DNA of 64,000 nt from contig CP060221.1 of the NCBI GenBank assembly GCA_023898405.1, positions 124,001 to 188,000 on the forward strand, given 5' to 3'. Shown here piece by piece: positions 17,485 through 26,315 of this stretch. Position 1 is the first letter of the stretch. Each line of letters starts with the position of its first letter. Below the pieces are notes generated by a model that was given only the letters and a program-made list of their open reading frames with translations, made no database searches and had not been told where the DNA came from. The translations under genes were made by a program, and so were the position numbers. Origin of the DNA: Myxococcales bacterium. GTDB taxonomy: Bacteria; Myxococcota; UBA727; JABDBI01.

Positions 17485-17787
17485 ATGAAAAAAGTGATTT
17501 CATTATTGGCTGTAGCAGCTTTCGCTCTAACTTTCGCAGCTGGCTGCGGCAACAAACGTCCTGATTGCGGCAAGCTCAGCAAAGAAGACTGCGGCAAAGA
17601 AGGCAACAATGCAATGGTATGTGTGCTGAATGGCGAAACTTGCGAAGAAAGAGCTGATGCTGACATCTGCACAAATGCAGCAAAAGATAAAGCAACTTGC
17701 GATAAAGCAGCTGGTCTTTTGAAAGGCAAAGGCACTTGCAACTTTAACGAAGCCGATAAAACTTGTACACTCGGCGACAAGCAATAG
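17485..17787 (+). CDS. Small Cys-rich lipoprotein of unknown function
   Basis: A 100-residue predicted lipoprotein: signal peptide MKKVISLLAVAAFALTFAAG with lipobox AAGC at Cys21. The mature part has eight further Cys in regular short spacing (PDC, EDC, MVC, ETC, DIC, ATC, GTC, KTC), enough for four disulfides and thus an oxidising location. No family recognised. GAAGGAG sits 6 bases before the ATG and a strong terminator follows, so it is a well-expressed single-gene unit. Such small Cys-rich lipoproteins are common in myxobacteria and relatives. Confidence 0.8.
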   Translation: MKKVISLLAVAAFALTFAAGCGNKRPDCGKLSKEDCGKEGNNAMVCVLNGETCEERADADICTNAAKDKATCDKAAGLLKGKGTCNFNEADKTCTLGDKQ

Positions 17788-17807
17788 TTTTTGTTGTTTC
17801 AATGCTA

Positions 17808-17833
17808 AAGCGAGCTTATTAAGCTCGCTTTTT
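17808..17833 (+). terminator. Strong rho-independent terminator
   Basis: AAGCGAGCTT (17808-17817) and AAGCTCGCTT (17821-17830) form a perfect 10-bp stem with a 3-base loop, then TTT. It ends the Cys-rich lipoprotein transcript. Confidence 0.85.
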
Positions 17834-17952
17834 GTTGGGCTTTAAAGTTTCCTTGTTCTCTCTTACTTCATGTCCAGTTATTCAAACAAGATCAGATAAA
17901 TTATTTTCTATTAGCTCTTGCGTTATTAAATTTTCCTGAAAAAACTTTAAGC

Positions 17953-19815
17953 ATGGAAATATTAGAATATTATCAATCGGCCCAAGTTGCGGGTCTTAAA
18001 CCAACGCTTTTAGAATTTCAGCACCCACTCAAAAAAACTCCGTTGCTGATATGCGGTATTGCTCCAAACTATAACGTCCACGTAAAACATGGAAATTTAT
18101 ATAAAGATGAACACAAGATCGGTCATGCTTTGGATATTTTTGATCACCTTACACTATCATCTTGTCAACATTTTTTCCCAGCATTTTTAGGCTTTTTTAG
18201 CTATGAGTTTTCTCGATATTTTGGCTTAGCTACTCACCAAGGCCAACAAATTTTCCCTGAAGCTTTTTTTAGTCGTTATGAAAAAGGATTAGTAATAGAT
18301 GATGGTGAGATTATACACCACGATCCAATTCTTATGAAAAAGCTTTCGATTTCTCCATTGAATATGCAGCATATCAATGCAGGCATGAACAAAGATAATT
18401 TTCTCGACGCAGTATCAAGCATTAAAAACACAATTAAAAATGGCGACGTTTATCAAGTAAACTTGAGTTTGCCTTTTTATTTCAGCAAAAACACCCATGC
18501 TTTATCTCTTTATCAATCCATGCGCACATGCAATCCAAGTCCATTTATGGGCCTCATGGAACACGACGATTGGTCTATCATCTGTGGTAGTCCAGAGCGA
18601 TTATTCTCACTCAACAAGGGTATACTCGGCACACGTCCTATCGCTGGTACAAAAAAACGATGCGAAGATAATGTGTTAGATAATGCTCACATGAATGAGC
18701 TTAAAAACTGTCCCAAAGAAAACGCTGAGCATGTTATGTTGGTTGATCTTTTGCGGAACGATATGCATAAAGTCTGTCCAGAACAAGTAATTGTTACGGA
18801 AGATCGAAGCGTAGAATTTTATAGCCACGTCATGCATCTGGTCTCGCAAATTAACGGCCACAGCCAAAGTTCTCTCAAAGATATCATTCACGCCCTATTT
18901 CCAGGAGGAACCATCACAGGAGCTCCCAAAGCAAATGTTATGGCATCTATTGCTGCACTTGAGACACAGCCTCGAGGTCCTTACACAGGGACTTTAGGCT
19001 ATATTTCCTCGGGCTTTGGAAGTGATTTTAATATTCTTATTCGCAGCGTTCTAAGAGCTCATAAACGCATGTTTATCAACAGTGGAGCAGGTATCGTCAT
19101 TGACAGCAATCCTGAACACGAATGGGAAGAAGTTAATCGCAAAGCAGAATTTATTAAGGATATTCTTCTCAAGCAAACCTTAAAAAAACATAGAAGAGCC
19201 TGTATAGTTGGCCCCTGCTTGAAGCCAGCAAAAAATCTAAAACAGTTCAAAGCGAAAAAAGTCTTGTTTATAGAAAACAATGATTCATTTGGTTTCAATA
19301 TTATCGCACTGCTTCGTTCACTTGGTGTAAATGTTCGAGTTTCTTCGCCGAACACCTCTTTGATACTCGACGACTACACTCATGCCTTAGTTGGTCCTGG
19401 ACCAGGTAATCCAAGCAAGAATCACAATTTATTGGAACAAATATCTGCCATTCTACATCGACAAATTCCCGCTTTAGGTATTTGTCTTGGCCATCAGGCT
19501 ATCGCTCATTATTTTGGCGCAACAATCTGTAAACTTCCCCCTCTGCACGGGCAAAGAGTAGCGATTACTCATCATCAAAAACGACTATTTAAAGGTCTTA
19601 ACTCTCCCACTTTTTTTACTCGTTATCATTCCCTCGCTGTCAAGCAAGCTCCAGCTAATTTCATAATAGATGCTTACAGCGATGATGACTGCATTATGGC
19701 AATAAGTCACAAAACACTTCCTATCTTTGGCGTGCAATTTCACCCAGAAAGCTATCTCAGCGAAAACAGTCACACTATTTTAGAAAATTTTCTGGAGTAT
19801 TCATGGCCCACTTAA
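17953..19815 (+). CDS. pabBA: Aminodeoxychorismate synthase, fused PabB-PabA
   Basis: Makes 4-amino-4-deoxychorismate from chorismate and glutamine for folate. The 620-residue product has a chorismate-binding domain first (about 1-410: FFSYEFSRYF, GDVYQVNLS, GSPERLFS, RPIAGTKKR, FPGGTITGAPK, GAGIVIDSNPEHEWEE), then a class-I glutamine amidotransferase (about 430-620: LFIENNDSF, GPGPGNP, GICLGHQ with the Cys, VQFHPES with the His-Glu). This order, synthase before amidotransferase, is unlike the PabA-PabB fusions of plants, fungi and actinomycetes and resembles TrpE-TrpG or PhzE. The overlapping pabC gene makes folate the better call. No strong binding site precedes the start. Confidence 0.85.
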   Translation: MEILEYYQSAQVAGLKPTLLEFQHPLKKTPLLICGIAPNYNVHVKHGNLYKDEHKIGHALDIFDHLTLSSCQHFFPAFLGFFSYEFSRYFGLATHQGQQIFPEAFFSRYEKGLVIDDGEIIHHDPILMKKLSISPLNMQHINAGMNKDNFLDAVSSIKNTIKNGDVYQVNLSLPFYFSKNTHALSLYQSMRTCNPSPFMGLMEHDDWSIICGSPERLFSLNKGILGTRPIAGTKKRCEDNVLDNAHMNELKNCPKENAEHVMLVDLLRNDMHKVCPEQVIVTEDRSVEFYSHVMHLVSQINGHSQSSLKDIIHALFPGGTITGAPKANVMASIAALETQPRGPYTGTLGYISSGFGSDFNILIRSVLRAHKRMFINSGAGIVIDSNPEHEWEEVNRKAEFIKDILLKQTLKKHRRACIVGPCLKPAKNLKQFKAKKVLFIENNDSFGFNIIALLRSLGVNVRVSSPNTSLILDDYTHALVGPGPGNPSKNHNLLEQISAILHRQIPALGICLGHQAIAHYFGATICKLPPLHGQRVAITHHQKRLFKGLNSPTFFTRYHSLAVKQAPANFIIDAYSDDDCIMAISHKTLPIFGVQFHPESYLSENSHTILENFLEYSWPT

Positions 19816-20531
19816 TTCTTAACGGCCGTAAAGCTTCGTTGGACGAAAATCTTTTTGCCTCATTTCACGGATCAAGTGTTTTTACTACGCTTCGTTCTAA
19901 AAATAGAGTTTTGTGCTATTGGGCTCAACATTGGCAGCGTTTGTGTCGACATGCGCGTTTTTTTTCGTACTCTATTCCAAAAGAAAATCATGTGCGAAAT
20001 CAGATTCAATCAGCGCTTGTTAAAAGCAATCATGATCAAAAAATTAGAATAATCATCAATCAACAATTTTACGCCATAACCATTGAAGATATGGTTCCTA
20101 TTGATCAGAGCATTTATCAGGGCGTAGAAGTAATTATTTCTCGCTATCAGGTACACCCTCAACTTGCCCATCTTAAAACTGCCAACTACCTTCCTTACAC
20201 ACTAGCGCTCAAAGAAGCTCAGTCCAAGGGTGTTTTCGAGGCTTTACTGAGCAATCAAGAAGGCTTTGTGGTTGATGGTTCCCGCTGTGGACTCCTTCTT
20301 TTTAAGCAAGAGCAATTTTTTTCACTTGAGGGTGGGCTTGAGAGCATTATGCGAGAAGCTGCAATTAATTTTATTAAAGATTCAAAAAAATTTTCTGTGC
20401 ACAAAAAATATTTTAACCAAGAAGAGCTTGATGGTCAGTTGCTCCTTTGTAATTCGCTCTTAGGAATTGTTCCCGTGGGAGCCCCTATCCACCCTTTTAT
20501 AATTAAACTGATCGATTATTTTCGCTACTAA
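19803..20531 (+). CDS. pabC: 4-amino-4-deoxychorismate lyase (PabC-like)
   Basis: PLP enzyme of fold type IV that splits aminodeoxychorismate into p-aminobenzoate and pyruvate. The 242-residue product has the catalytic Lys in LKTANYLPYTLA and a GFVVDGSRCGLLLF segment where the family has EGTxSNLF. It is slightly shorter than E. coli PabC (269). The start overlaps the pabBA stop by 13 bases with GGAG inside the upstream gene, indicating coupling, and this context decides between lyase and aminotransferase. Confidence 0.8.
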   Translation: MAHLILNGRKASLDENLFASFHGSSVFTTLRSKNRVLCYWAQHWQRLCRHARFFSYSIPKENHVRNQIQSALVKSNHDQKIRIIINQQFYAITIEDMVPIDQSIYQGVEVIISRYQVHPQLAHLKTANYLPYTLALKEAQSKGVFEALLSNQEGFVVDGSRCGLLLFKQEQFFSLEGGLESIMREAAINFIKDSKKFSVHKKYFNQEELDGQLLLCNSLLGIVPVGAPIHPFIIKLIDYFRY

Positions 20532-20544
20532 GAGAGGTGCAACA

Positions 20545-20838
20545 ATGGAAAAATTATTTCTTTTCTTGGGCAGACTTGAAGGTACTTCATTTTTATTGCT
20601 ACTTTTTATCGCTATGCCTTTGAAGTACTATGCTCATCTACCTGTAGCAGTAAAGATTTTAGGCCCTGTTCATGGCTTTTTATTTTTGGGATATGTCGTC
20701 TGGGCTTTATGGTGTGGACTTGAGCTTAAGTGGTCATCAAAAAAATACTTTTTAGCTTTCTTGGCGGCCGTATTTCCATTCGGAACCTTTATATTTGAAA
20801 AATTCTACTTTAAAAACAAAGTAGAAAAATACAGCTAA
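20545..20838 (+). CDS. DUF3817 integral membrane protein
   Basis: A 97-residue protein with three membrane segments (about 14-28, 36-58, 68-84). The sequence matches the DUF3817 pattern: GRLEGTSFLLLLFIAMPLKY, a GPVHGFLF motif and the end FPFGTFIFEKF. Function unknown in all members. GAGAGG precedes the ATG 13 bases after pabC, so it may ride on the pab transcript. Its stop codon overlaps the convergent purF stop (shared CTAA at 20835-20838). Confidence 0.8.
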   Translation: MEKLFLFLGRLEGTSFLLLLFIAMPLKYYAHLPVAVKILGPVHGFLFLGYVVWALWCGLELKWSSKKYFLAFLAAVFPFGTFIFEKFYFKNKVEKYS

Positions 20839-22208
20839 ACGGGATAATTACCACTAAAACAGGCATCACACATATTTGCGTTGTTGCCTGCCTGCGAAAA
20901 TGCTTCATACATCCCTTTGATAGACAAATAAGCCAAGGAATCGACATTTAGAAAAAACGCTATTTCATCGACACTTTTTCGAGAGGCGATCAACTCTTCT
21001 TTAGTGGGGGTCGCTATTCCATAATGACAAGGGTGGGTTGTCATTGGAGCGCTGATGCGCATATGCACCTCTGAAGCTCCTGCTAAGCGCAAAAGTTCAA
21101 CAATTTTTTTGCTTGTTGTGCCTCTCACGATACTATCGTCAACAACAACGATTTTCTTTCCGCTTACCACTTCCCTTACCGGGCTCAACTTTAAACGCAC
21201 ACCAAAATGACGAATACGATCTTCGGGCTCTATAAAAGTTCTTCCCACATAATGATTACGCACTAAACCAATATCATAGGGAATGCCCGAGCATTGGGCA
21301 TAGCCCATTGCCGCCAGCACGCCAGAATCAGGAACGGCAATAACAGCATCTGCCTGAACTGGTGATTCTTTGGCTAACTGAACTCCCAAATTTTTTCTTG
21401 TACTAAAAACTGAGCGGCCAAATAAATGACTGTCAGGTCGCGCAAAATAGATATGTTCAAAAATACAGGGAGCTGCCTTTGATTTATAACGATCAACAAG
21501 GTCATAGCTTTTAACCCCTTCTTGATCTATCAGCACTAATTCTCCTGGTTCAACTTCTCTAATGCACTGAGCATTGATCAAAGGAAAACTGCAATCTTCC
21601 GAAGCCAAAACATAGCCTTGCTCTAATTTCCCTAAGAACAAGGGACGAATGCCATAAGGATCTCGTGCACCAACAAGTTTATCCTCAATCATCATACTCA
21701 GCGAATACGCTCCTTGGATTTTTTCCAAACTATCGCGCAGACGAGAAATTAAATTATCGCAGCGAGAGTGAGCAAAGAGATGACAAATAACTTCCGTATC
21801 AGAATGAGCTTGAAAAATGGCTCCTTCTTTCTCCAGCCGGCTGCGCAAAAAATCAGCGTTCACTAAATTTCCATTGTGAGCTACCGCCATGTGACCATGA
21901 CCGGTTCGAGCTAAAATTGGTTGGCAATCATTGAGATTTGTTTTTCCTGCAGTGGTATAGCGAACATGACCTACAGCTATATTTCCCTTGAGGCGAGCAA
22001 GATTCTTTTCACTAAATACATCACTCACCAGCCCCATTCCCACTTCACGGGTGAAGGTGCCAGCATGGTGAGTGACAATGCCGGCTGAATCTTGTCCTCG
22101 ATGTTGAAGCGCATGCATTGCTAAATAAGCCAGATGCGCTGCCTCGTCATGGCCATAAATACCAACTACACCACATTTATCGCGAAAGCGATCATTAGTT
22201 CTTGGCAA
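20835..22208 (-). CDS. purF: Amidophosphoribosyltransferase
   Basis: First committed step of purine synthesis: PRPP plus glutamine to phosphoribosylamine. The 457-residue product starts with an 11-residue propeptide before Cys12 (DKCGVVGIYG), which must be exposed as the N-terminal nucleophile, the Bacillus-type form. RGQDSAGI, then the PRPP site VVVDDSIVRGTTSKK, follow. Cys residues near the end (NMCDACFSG) suggest the Fe-S cluster of that type. The start codon is TTG at 22208 with TAGGAG 6 bases upstream inside the end of purL (14-base overlap). Confidence 0.95.
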   Translation of the reverse strand: MPRTNDRFRDKCGVVGIYGHDEAAHLAYLAMHALQHRGQDSAGIVTHHAGTFTREVGMGLVSDVFSEKNLARLKGNIAVGHVRYTTAGKTNLNDCQPILARTGHGHMAVAHNGNLVNADFLRSRLEKEGAIFQAHSDTEVICHLFAHSRCDNLISRLRDSLEKIQGAYSLSMMIEDKLVGARDPYGIRPLFLGKLEQGYVLASEDCSFPLINAQCIREVEPGELVLIDQEGVKSYDLVDRYKSKAAPCIFEHIYFARPDSHLFGRSVFSTRKNLGVQLAKESPVQADAVIAVPDSGVLAAMGYAQCSGIPYDIGLVRNHYVGRTFIEPEDRIRHFGVRLKLSPVREVVSGKKIVVVDDSIVRGTTSKKIVELLRLAGASEVHMRISAPMTTHPCHYGIATPTKEELIASRKSVDEIAFFLNVDSLAYLSIKGMYEAFSQAGNNANMCDACFSGNYPV

Positions 22209-24441
22209 GCCATTCTCCTAAATGATTAAAATAATGTGCTCTCATATCACAAACAGACTCTTCATGAATAATTTCTCTTCCATGAAAAACAGATAATGAG
22301 TTTCCCCTGATAAAACCAAGTGGATTGAAATCTACCTGAGAACAAGTTTCAACAAATTGATCGCGCTTATTGGGGGATATGCAAGCTACTATCCGAGGAG
22401 AGTCCTCCGATAACAGATGCATGGCAATTTCATTTCTTGCCATACCTTCAGAAAAATTCACCTGCATGCCACACTGCGAATGTGTAGCTATTTTTATCAA
22501 GGAGAGCAGCAGTCCTCCCTTTGAAACCACACTCATACAACAGCAAATATTTTTAGAAACTAATTCTGAAACGGCATGAGCAAGCTTGATAATTTTCTCA
22601 TGCTCCCACGCATCAATGTGATGATTGTCGTAGGTCTCATCGTGAAATACTGCTTCACTTCCTACATAATCTTTTGGCGCACTCCCTAATAGCACTATTT
22701 CATCTTCCTCGCATGCGGCAGAAAAAATAGTTTTCTTCTGCGGAGAACCCGAAAGCCCTACCATTGATAGAGCAAGGGTTGGTAATATTGGAGACCCACG
22801 TGTTTCGTTGTAGAGGCTTACATTACCCGAAATGATAGGAACATCTATTTGCGTTGCTGCCTGTGCCATACCATCAATGGAATTTTTTAACTGAGTCATC
22901 ACCTCTTCATTTTCTGGAGATCCATAGTTAAGGCAGTTAGAAATTCCTATTGCTTTACATCCTTGTACTGAAATCTCTAATAAACTTGTGAAAATAGTTC
23001 TGCGAGCACCTTCAAAGGAATTATTTTTCAAGAGTCGCGGCATCGCCAATAAGGATAAAGCAACCGCCTTTTGAGAGTTCGGCACTTTTACAAAGGCTGC
23101 ATCAGAACACCCAGGCTCAATCAAAGTATTGATTCCAATATGATGATCAAACTGATCGGTAATGAAAGATACATCCTTTTGTCCAAGATCATTTCGCCAA
23201 GAAGAAAATGCCTGTTTCAAATCAATTTCACAGCGTTGTTTTAGAGAAAATATATTTTTTGGAATAGTGCTGTGATAACTGCGCCTATAGCGAGGTGCAT
23301 TTTCTATAATTAATGTTGGAGCAAGATGAGCAACTTCATTTCCATGGTAATGAATAGAAATAATACCATCGCCAGTTACTGCACCTATATCAACAGCATC
23401 GAGTTCATACCGTGAAAATATTTCTTGTATTCGTGAAACATTTTTTGTTTGAGCAACCATCACCATACGCTCTTGGCTTTCCGACAGCATAATATCGTAG
23501 GCGCTCATAAAAGCATCTCGCACGGGTACATCATCGAGATTAATAGACAAACCTACCGATCCACGATTAGCCATTTCAAAACACGATGAGGTCATCCCTG
23601 CGGCACCCATATCCTGAATACCAACAACTAATCCCTCTTCAAAGCACTGAAGACATGCTTCCAAAAGCAATTTTTCTTTGAATGGATCTCCTACTTGTAC
23701 CGTTGGCCTTTTATCAGTTTCATCACCAAAAGTATCTGAGGCCATCACAGCACCCATAATTCCATCACGGCCTGTTTTTGCCCCCACATAAAGCAAACGG
23801 TTTTTGATACCCGCAGCAGCCCCTAAAAATATCGCTTCTTTTTTAGCCACTCCCATGGCAAAGGCATTTACTAAATTATTTCCATTGTAACTTTTATCAA
23901 AATCTACATTGCTCAAGACTGTAGCCACACCAAAACAATTGCCATAGCTTGCAATACCACGCACAACTCCATCAAAAAGTTGAGGAACTTTTTTATGTCT
24001 TGGTTCACCAAAACGCAAAAGATTGGCCGCAAGAAAAGGACGTGCCCCCATAGTAAAAACATCACGCAAAATCCCACCAACTCCAGTGGCTGCACCTTGA
24101 AATGGTTCAATAAAGCTTGGGTGATTATGACTTTCTATTTTAAAAACAAGAGCATCGCCATCGCCGATATCAAGCACTCCTGCATTTTCTCCTGGTCCAA
24201 CCAAAACATATTGGCCTTTGCTTGGCAATTTCGATAAATGGGCTTTGGTAGATTTGTAGGAGCAATGTTCGCTCCATAAAGCGCCTATAATTCCAAGCTC
24301 TACTTTATTGGGCATACGCCCGATCAATCGCTGTACTCTTTTAAATTCCTCAGTAGTTAAGCCAACTTCACTTGCCTGCGATTCATCAACAAGATGAAGA
24401 TCTTCCAAAGTTCGAAATGATTTTTGTTTTTTGTTATCCAT
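22195..24441 (-). CDS. purL: Phosphoribosylformylglycinamidine synthase, large subunit
   Basis: ATP-dependent amidation of FGAR in purine synthesis, working with PurQ and PurS. The 748-residue product is the small (Bacillus-type) PurL: LWSEHCSYKST, VFKIESHNHPSFIEPFQGAATG, GAAGMTSSCFEMA, then a second half-repeat (ISGNVSLYNETRG, SKGGLLLSL). It follows purQ by 5 bases and overlaps purF by 14. Confidence 0.96.
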   Translation of the reverse strand: MDNKKQKSFRTLEDLHLVDESQASEVGLTTEEFKRVQRLIGRMPNKVELGIIGALWSEHCSYKSTKAHLSKLPSKGQYVLVGPGENAGVLDIGDGDALVFKIESHNHPSFIEPFQGAATGVGGILRDVFTMGARPFLAANLLRFGEPRHKKVPQLFDGVVRGIASYGNCFGVATVLSNVDFDKSYNGNNLVNAFAMGVAKKEAIFLGAAAGIKNRLLYVGAKTGRDGIMGAVMASDTFGDETDKRPTVQVGDPFKEKLLLEACLQCFEEGLVVGIQDMGAAGMTSSCFEMANRGSVGLSINLDDVPVRDAFMSAYDIMLSESQERMVMVAQTKNVSRIQEIFSRYELDAVDIGAVTGDGIISIHYHGNEVAHLAPTLIIENAPRYRRSYHSTIPKNIFSLKQRCEIDLKQAFSSWRNDLGQKDVSFITDQFDHHIGINTLIEPGCSDAAFVKVPNSQKAVALSLLAMPRLLKNNSFEGARRTIFTSLLEISVQGCKAIGISNCLNYGSPENEEVMTQLKNSIDGMAQAATQIDVPIISGNVSLYNETRGSPILPTLALSMVGLSGSPQKKTIFSAACEEDEIVLLGSAPKDYVGSEAVFHDETYDNHHIDAWEHEKIIKLAHAVSELVSKNICCCMSVVSKGGLLLSLIKIATHSQCGMQVNFSEGMARNEIAMHLLSEDSPRIVACISPNKRDQFVETCSQVDFNPLGFIRGNSLSVFHGREIIHEESVCDMRAHYFNHLGEWLAKN

Positions 24442-24446
24442 CGTTC

Positions 24447-25127
24447 TTAACCAAATAGAAATTCTTGTAAGATTACGCAGCCATCTCGCCCATGCATTGC
24501 TTCTCTTGCTAGTCTTTCAGGATGAGGCATCATCCCGATAATATTGCGCTTTATCCCTGCCACAATTCCAGCAATTCCATGAGCAGAACCATTTATGCTC
24601 GCGGCATTATCTTCATCGAGTTCTTGATAACGCAAAATAATTTGTTGATTACGCTCAAGTTGCTCCAAGGTTTCTTCATCGGCAAAATATCTTCCTTCGC
24701 CATGAGCTACAGCGACATCAATCGCTATAGGTGCCAAAGAACAATTCATTCCAGAATAATCAGCCTTGGTAATCTTACATACAAAACGGCCATGACTATT
24801 TTTAAGTAATGTTCCAGGCAGCAGACCTGCTTCGCACAAAACCTGAAAACCGTTGCAGATGCCTAAAATTTTTTTGCCGTTTTGAGCAAAAGTTTTAACT
24901 GCACGCATAATCGGGGAATGCGCAGCTAAGGCCCCTGCTCGAAGATAATCTCCAAAAGAAAACCCACCTGGCAAAAACAAGTGGGTAATATCATCGCCTA
25001 TGAATTCATCACTATGCCAAATAGGAAGTGCTTCAAGTTCATAAACTTCTTTTAGTACGGTAATGATATCTCGCTCACAATTTGATGCAGGAAATACCAC
25101 AACACCTGGACGCACTTTATTGTTCAT
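24447..25127 (-). CDS. purQ: Phosphoribosylformylglycinamidine synthase, glutaminase subunit
   Basis: Supplies ammonia from glutamine to PurL. The 226-residue class-I amidotransferase has VVVFPASNCERD, FLPGGFSFGDYLRAGA, the nucleophile Cys in LGICNGFQVLCEAG, and MMPHPERL with the His-Glu pair. Of several possible starts (25160, 25133, 25127) I chose 25127: it matches the family's N-terminus and has GAGAA upstream. It overlaps purS by 11 bases. Confidence 0.94.
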   Translation of the reverse strand: MNNKVRPGVVVFPASNCERDIITVLKEVYELEALPIWHSDEFIGDDITHLFLPGGFSFGDYLRAGALAAHSPIMRAVKTFAQNGKKILGICNGFQVLCEAGLLPGTLLKNSHGRFVCKITKADYSGMNCSLAPIAIDVAVAHGEGRYFADEETLEQLERNQQIILRYQELDEDNAASINGSAHGIAGIVAGIKRNIIGMMPHPERLAREAMHGRDGCVILQEFLFG

Positions 25128-25383
25128 GATCATTCTCGTCGATGAATGAAAGCTGTGCATCTTCCATGATTGGATTGGAAAGAATTTCAGATGCTGCCGT
25201 CTTTATTTTATTGATCTGCTCAGAAATTTCTTGCCGATCATTGAGCGTCACATCGATGACCTTACCGATACGAACGAGAGGCGTCTCAATCCCCTGCCTC
25301 TGCAGTGACTTCTTAAGCGCTTCCCCTGCAGGATCTAGAATATCTTTTTTAATGTTCACAACTACACGAACAGTGCTTACCAT
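25117..25383 (-). CDS. purS: Phosphoribosylformylglycinamidine synthase subunit PurS
   Basis: Small partner that bridges PurQ and PurL. The 88-residue protein has the family pattern VVVNIKKDILDPAGEA and GKVIDVTL. The ATG at 25383 has GAGG 6 bases upstream; a GTG two codons earlier is the alternative. It is first in purS-purQ-purL-purF, all linked by overlaps or gaps of under 10 bases. I see no purine riboswitch in the short leader. Confidence 0.93.
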   Translation of the reverse strand: MVSTVRVVVNIKKDILDPAGEALKKSLQRQGIETPLVRIGKVIDVTLNDRQEISEQINKIKTAASEILSNPIMEDAQLSFIDENDHEQ

Positions 25384-25444
25384 GCTCACCTCGCGATCTT
25401 TTGGTCGTGAGCATTCAGTTAGCGTCGTAAAATTGGTTTTACAA

Positions 25445-26041
25445 TTACCACATCTGGCAAAACATCGTTATGCAAATAAATCTAAATGGCATAGTTTCGC
25501 CACATGACACAGAAATATTTGGCGTAGAATAATTTTCTTTGCAATAATTTTTTCTCTTGTTTTTTTTAGATTTGTCTCGACTATTTCTATAATCACCGCT
25601 CCATATTTTTTGTTGATCGTATGAGATCATTTGCTGTCCAACGCCACTCTTTACTTGGAAATTTTTCTGAGGTTGTCGTTTGCTGCAAGCATGAGCTTTT
25701 GGAGGGTAAATTTTTATTTCATTAAAATATTTTTCGCACAAAGATTTTATTTGCCTGTTTGATAAATCTGTTTCAGAAAAAAAATGTTTGCACTCTTTTT
25801 TAAAATTTCGCCAACCAATATTTTTGATTTTCTGCGCATTTTTTTTATTCTTCCCGTGAACTCCTTTGTAATATTTTGATGTTGCATAAATTTTAGGGTT
25901 GATTTCACTTCGGTTATCGTCACAAATTTCAATTTGTTCATACTCTTGATACGTGTCTGAACTATAACAAAATAAAGCTAAACTCCCGATCAGCGAACAA
26001 AAGGTTAAAACAACATTTAAAGCTAAGGGATAATGTTTCAT
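25445..26041 (-). CDS. Exported Lys-rich protein of unknown function
   Basis: A 198-residue protein with a signal-peptide-like start (LALNVVLTFCSLIGSLALFC, residues 5-24). The mature part is very rich in Lys, Asn and Tyr, with several Cys and no recognisable domain. GAGGAGCGAGAGT precedes the ATG, a good binding site, and decides the start against an upstream one at 26116. It sits between rpoD and purS, 61 bases before purS. Lys/Asn richness and higher AT than the neighbours suggest a fast-evolving or acquired gene. Confidence 0.6.
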   Translation of the reverse strand: MKHYPLALNVVLTFCSLIGSLALFCYSSDTYQEYEQIEICDDNRSEINPKIYATSKYYKGVHGKNKKNAQKIKNIGWRNFKKECKHFFSETDLSNRQIKSLCEKYFNEIKIYPPKAHACSKRQPQKNFQVKSGVGQQMISYDQQKIWSGDYRNSRDKSKKNKRKNYCKENYSTPNISVSCGETMPFRFICITMFCQMW

Positions 26042-26261
26042 ACTCTCGCTCCTCTTTAATTTTAGAAATTTCGTGCCCCTCACTTCAAAAGTTAAAAAAG
26101 TGAGGCACAAATCCAAATAGCTAAGAGCGTTCAGACAATATCTTTTATTTCAAGAATCACCACTCTTGATAAAAATCTCTCCCTTACTCGATTAGACTAA
26201 GAAAACCCGTAAAAACTGTTAAAAAACACAATTATCTGCTTTAAGTATTTTAAAAGTATCG

Positions 26262-26290
26262 CAAAAAAAATGAGACCATCTTTGGCCTCA
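26262..26290 (-). terminator. Terminator after rpoD
   Basis: On the minus strand TGAGGCC (26290-26284) pairs with GGTCTCA (26277-26271, one G-T pair), followed by eight T (26270-26263). It lies 25 bases after the rpoD stop. Confidence 0.85.
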
Positions 26291-26315
26291 CTAATTCTTG
26301 GAACAAACTAATTTA

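Noticed and set aside
17953..20531. Anthranilate synthase (TrpE-TrpG) or phenazine gene pair
   Set aside because: RPIAGT is shared with TrpE, but the overlapping lyase gene (pabC-like) and absence of other trp or phz genes favour p-aminobenzoate synthesis.
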